In this document: positions 63,501 through 64,000 of the stretch, piece by piece
Position numbering within the stretch: the stretch's first letter is position 1
Layout of the letters: each line of letters opens with the position of its first letter
Source: Bostrychus sinensis
Taxonomy: Eukaryota; Chordata; Actinopteri; Gobiiformes; Eleotridae
Assembly: GCA_020698575.1 (NCBI GenBank)
Contig: CM036243.1
Coordinates: 14,685,903-14,749,902, forward strand
Reading direction: 5' to 3'
DNA length: 64,000 bases
Notes under the pieces: model-generated
What the model saw: only the letters and a program-made list of their open reading frames with translations
What the model was told of the DNA's origin: nothing
Databases searched by the model: none
Made by a program: the position numbers and the translations under genes

Positions 63501-63618
63501 CCATTATTTGTTTGTAACTTCTTTTTATTTTCTTTTTTCAGATTCTCAGGAGTTCCACCTCGTAACCTAGGCAACAACACCAAGCTTGTGGATTGGATGC
63601 CTCAGAATGACCTCTTAG
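56140..63618 (+). CDS. ugt8: ugt8, ceramide UDP-galactosyltransferase (first three coding exons; continues off the right edge)
   Basis: UGT8 transfers galactose from UDP-galactose to ceramide in the ER lumen, the key step for myelin galactocerebroside. Coding exons: 56140-56967 (276 codons, phase 0), 58549-58691, 63542-63618. The ATG at 56140 lies two bases after the acceptor ATTGCAG and opens a hydrophobic signal (LLLFLGLLTW). Diagnostic segments: VIVVPPIMFESHLYIFKTLA, LQRYPGIFNS, NIFSGRLTFLELFDILDHY, FDLLLVDPNEMCGFVIAH, GLWYPAEAGAPAPLSYVPEF, NSLLTDRM, LWMLCTDLALEFPRPTLP, VVVSFGAGVKYLSHDIAHKL and NLGNNTKLVDWMPQNDLLG. They match UGT8 rather than UGT1/UGT2. The donor GTGTGT after 63618 leaves phase 1. 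The UDP-sugar signature (HGG) and C-terminal membrane anchor are outside the window. The reading frame is intact. Confidence 0.95.
57213..57301. repeat. (AT)n microsatellite, about 88 bases
   Basis: Uninterrupted TA dinucleotides inside ugt8 intron 2; the open frame made of repeated Tyr-Ile is an artefact. Confidence 0.97.
57480..57850. other. GC-rich patch inside ugt8 intron 2
   Basis: Base composition is clearly GC-richer than the flanks, with CpG-containing words such as GGCGCGGGTTC. A plus-strand open frame of 72 codons at 57535-57753 has no recognised motif. It could be a transposon remnant or a regulatory island. Confidence 0.4.
58308..58395. mobile_element. solitary end of the ACACTGAACAAAAAT MITE family
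   Basis: AAATTTTTGTTCAGTGTA closes a segment with GATGAAAAATGGGAGCAAAA, the reverse complement of one arm of the element at 16506-16815. The second arm is missing. Confidence 0.65.
59492..59516. repeat. (AAT)n microsatellite
   Basis: ATAATAAT run followed by ATTTATATAGCGC, a context typical of a retroposon tail. Confidence 0.9.
60550..60586. repeat. (ATT)n microsatellite
   Basis: Twelve TTA units. Confidence 0.95.
60931..61461. mobile_element. hairpin element flanked by a perfect 17-bp direct repeat
   Basis: AATTGGATGTAATATGT occurs at 60931-60947 and again at 61445-61461. Between them lie long inverted arms (about 60983-61062 against 61361-61443): CAACAAAAGG, TTTTTAAAGTTGAAGAC, TTTCACCTCTTATCC and GGCTTTCTCAATTCT recur in reverse complement on the right. 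There is no coding capacity. Confidence 0.7.
62102..63207 (+). mobile_element. Tc1/mariner-like transposon remnant, copy C (both ends present)
   Basis: Left TAGAGTGACGTGCAAAAG, right reverse complement TACAGTGGCGTGTAAAAG, each at a TA. The next bases TTAGCATTTTTCC and the inner TTGTTGCCTTACA appear as inverted repeats at both ends. The interior has the SVLLWGYLSLVGTGKLLR stretch (62704-62892) but frameshifts and stops elsewhere, so it is dead or non-autonomous. Confidence 0.8.
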
Positions 63619-64000
63619 GTGTGTACACAGTTACAGCATTGTTTTCTCTCCAATGATTGAATTGCCTGATGTGGTCTATTATATTGTACCGTACTATGAA
63701 CACTAGCAGCACATACCTGATGTGATGTGGTTTTATAGGAGATGTTTCAACTTGTTTAGGGAGAACAAATTTGATAGGAATCCTATCATTATTATTCAAC
63801 CACAAGTAAAAGTGACTGTGTAAGCCACTCTGAATGAGCAGTAATGCAGGAGTAATGAATAATTATTTCTTGTAGTCTTGTGTAGGCACAAGGTCCATCA
63901 GTAGGTTACTGAATGCCTGCGTCAACATTACACTGACAGTATCTTCTCGAGTAAATCACGTAGTTAAAGTGGTTCCTTTTGTGTTTTCAGATAACTTAGA
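63619..64000. other. start of ugt8 intron 4
   Basis: Intron sequence up to the window end. The TTTTCAG at 63984-63990 resembles an acceptor but the ten following bases do not encode the expected HSKIKAF-type continuation. Confidence 0.4.

Larger units (their letters stand above)
58692..63541. other. ugt8 intron 3
   Basis: A 4.85-kb intron with microsatellites, a possible hAT-like fragment starting near 59619 (AGGGCCCTATTTTCC), the hairpin element at 60948-61444 and Tc1-like copy C. No coding exon was recognised. Confidence 0.6.

Noticed and set aside
63984..64000. TTTTCAG followed by ATAACTTAGA as the next ugt8 exon
   Set aside because: With the phase-1 donor at 63618 it would encode DNL, not the expected continuation around HSKIKAFLSHGG; only ten bases are available.

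Overview
The window looks like nuclear DNA of a teleost fish, probably a spiny-rayed one. It is AT-rich and intron-rich. Four vertebrate protein genes can be read exon by exon, and the rest is filled with fish-type DNA-transposon remnants, hairpin MITEs and microsatellites. Nothing bacterial, viral or plasmid-like was seen.

Layout, left to right. (1) dlc1, minus strand, about 2668-7181 and running off the left edge: the long-isoform N-terminal exon plus two following exons of the Rho-GAP tumour suppressor DLC1. (2) 7182-14568: a divergent intergenic region shared by the 5' sides of dlc1 and slc44a1. (3) slc44a1, plus strand, 14569-21482: sixteen coding exons of choline transporter-like protein 1. 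All splice sites are good, but exons 2 and 12 each carry one extra base that breaks the reading frame. (4) 21483-27681: a convergent, repeat-rich region between the 3' ends of slc44a1 and spock3. (5) spock3, minus strand, 27682-40864: ten coding exons of testican-3, a secreted proteoglycan, whose lengths sum to exactly 1200 nt (399 residues plus stop) with all phases matching. (6) 41000-52650: a divergent intergenic region with a Tc1-like copy, a hAT element with an 8-bp target duplication, and several MITEs. (7) ugt8, plus strand, coding from 56140 and running off the right edge: ceramide galactosyltransferase, with a candidate non-coding first exon ending at 52864.

The four genes do not form a functional unit. 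SLC44A1 supplies choline for membrane lipids, UGT8 makes myelin galactolipid, SPOCK3 is a neural extracellular-matrix proteoglycan and DLC1 controls Rho signalling. Their orientation alternates (minus, plus, minus, plus), giving two head-to-head intergenic regions and one tail-to-tail region.

No undescribed multi-gene system was found. The strongest signals are the two independent single-base frameshifts in an otherwise well-preserved slc44a1, a hAT insertion at the edge of a pre-existing palindrome, a hairpin element flanked by a perfect 17-bp direct repeat, a Tc1-like copy carrying a foreign internal segment, and a shortened N-terminus in spock3.
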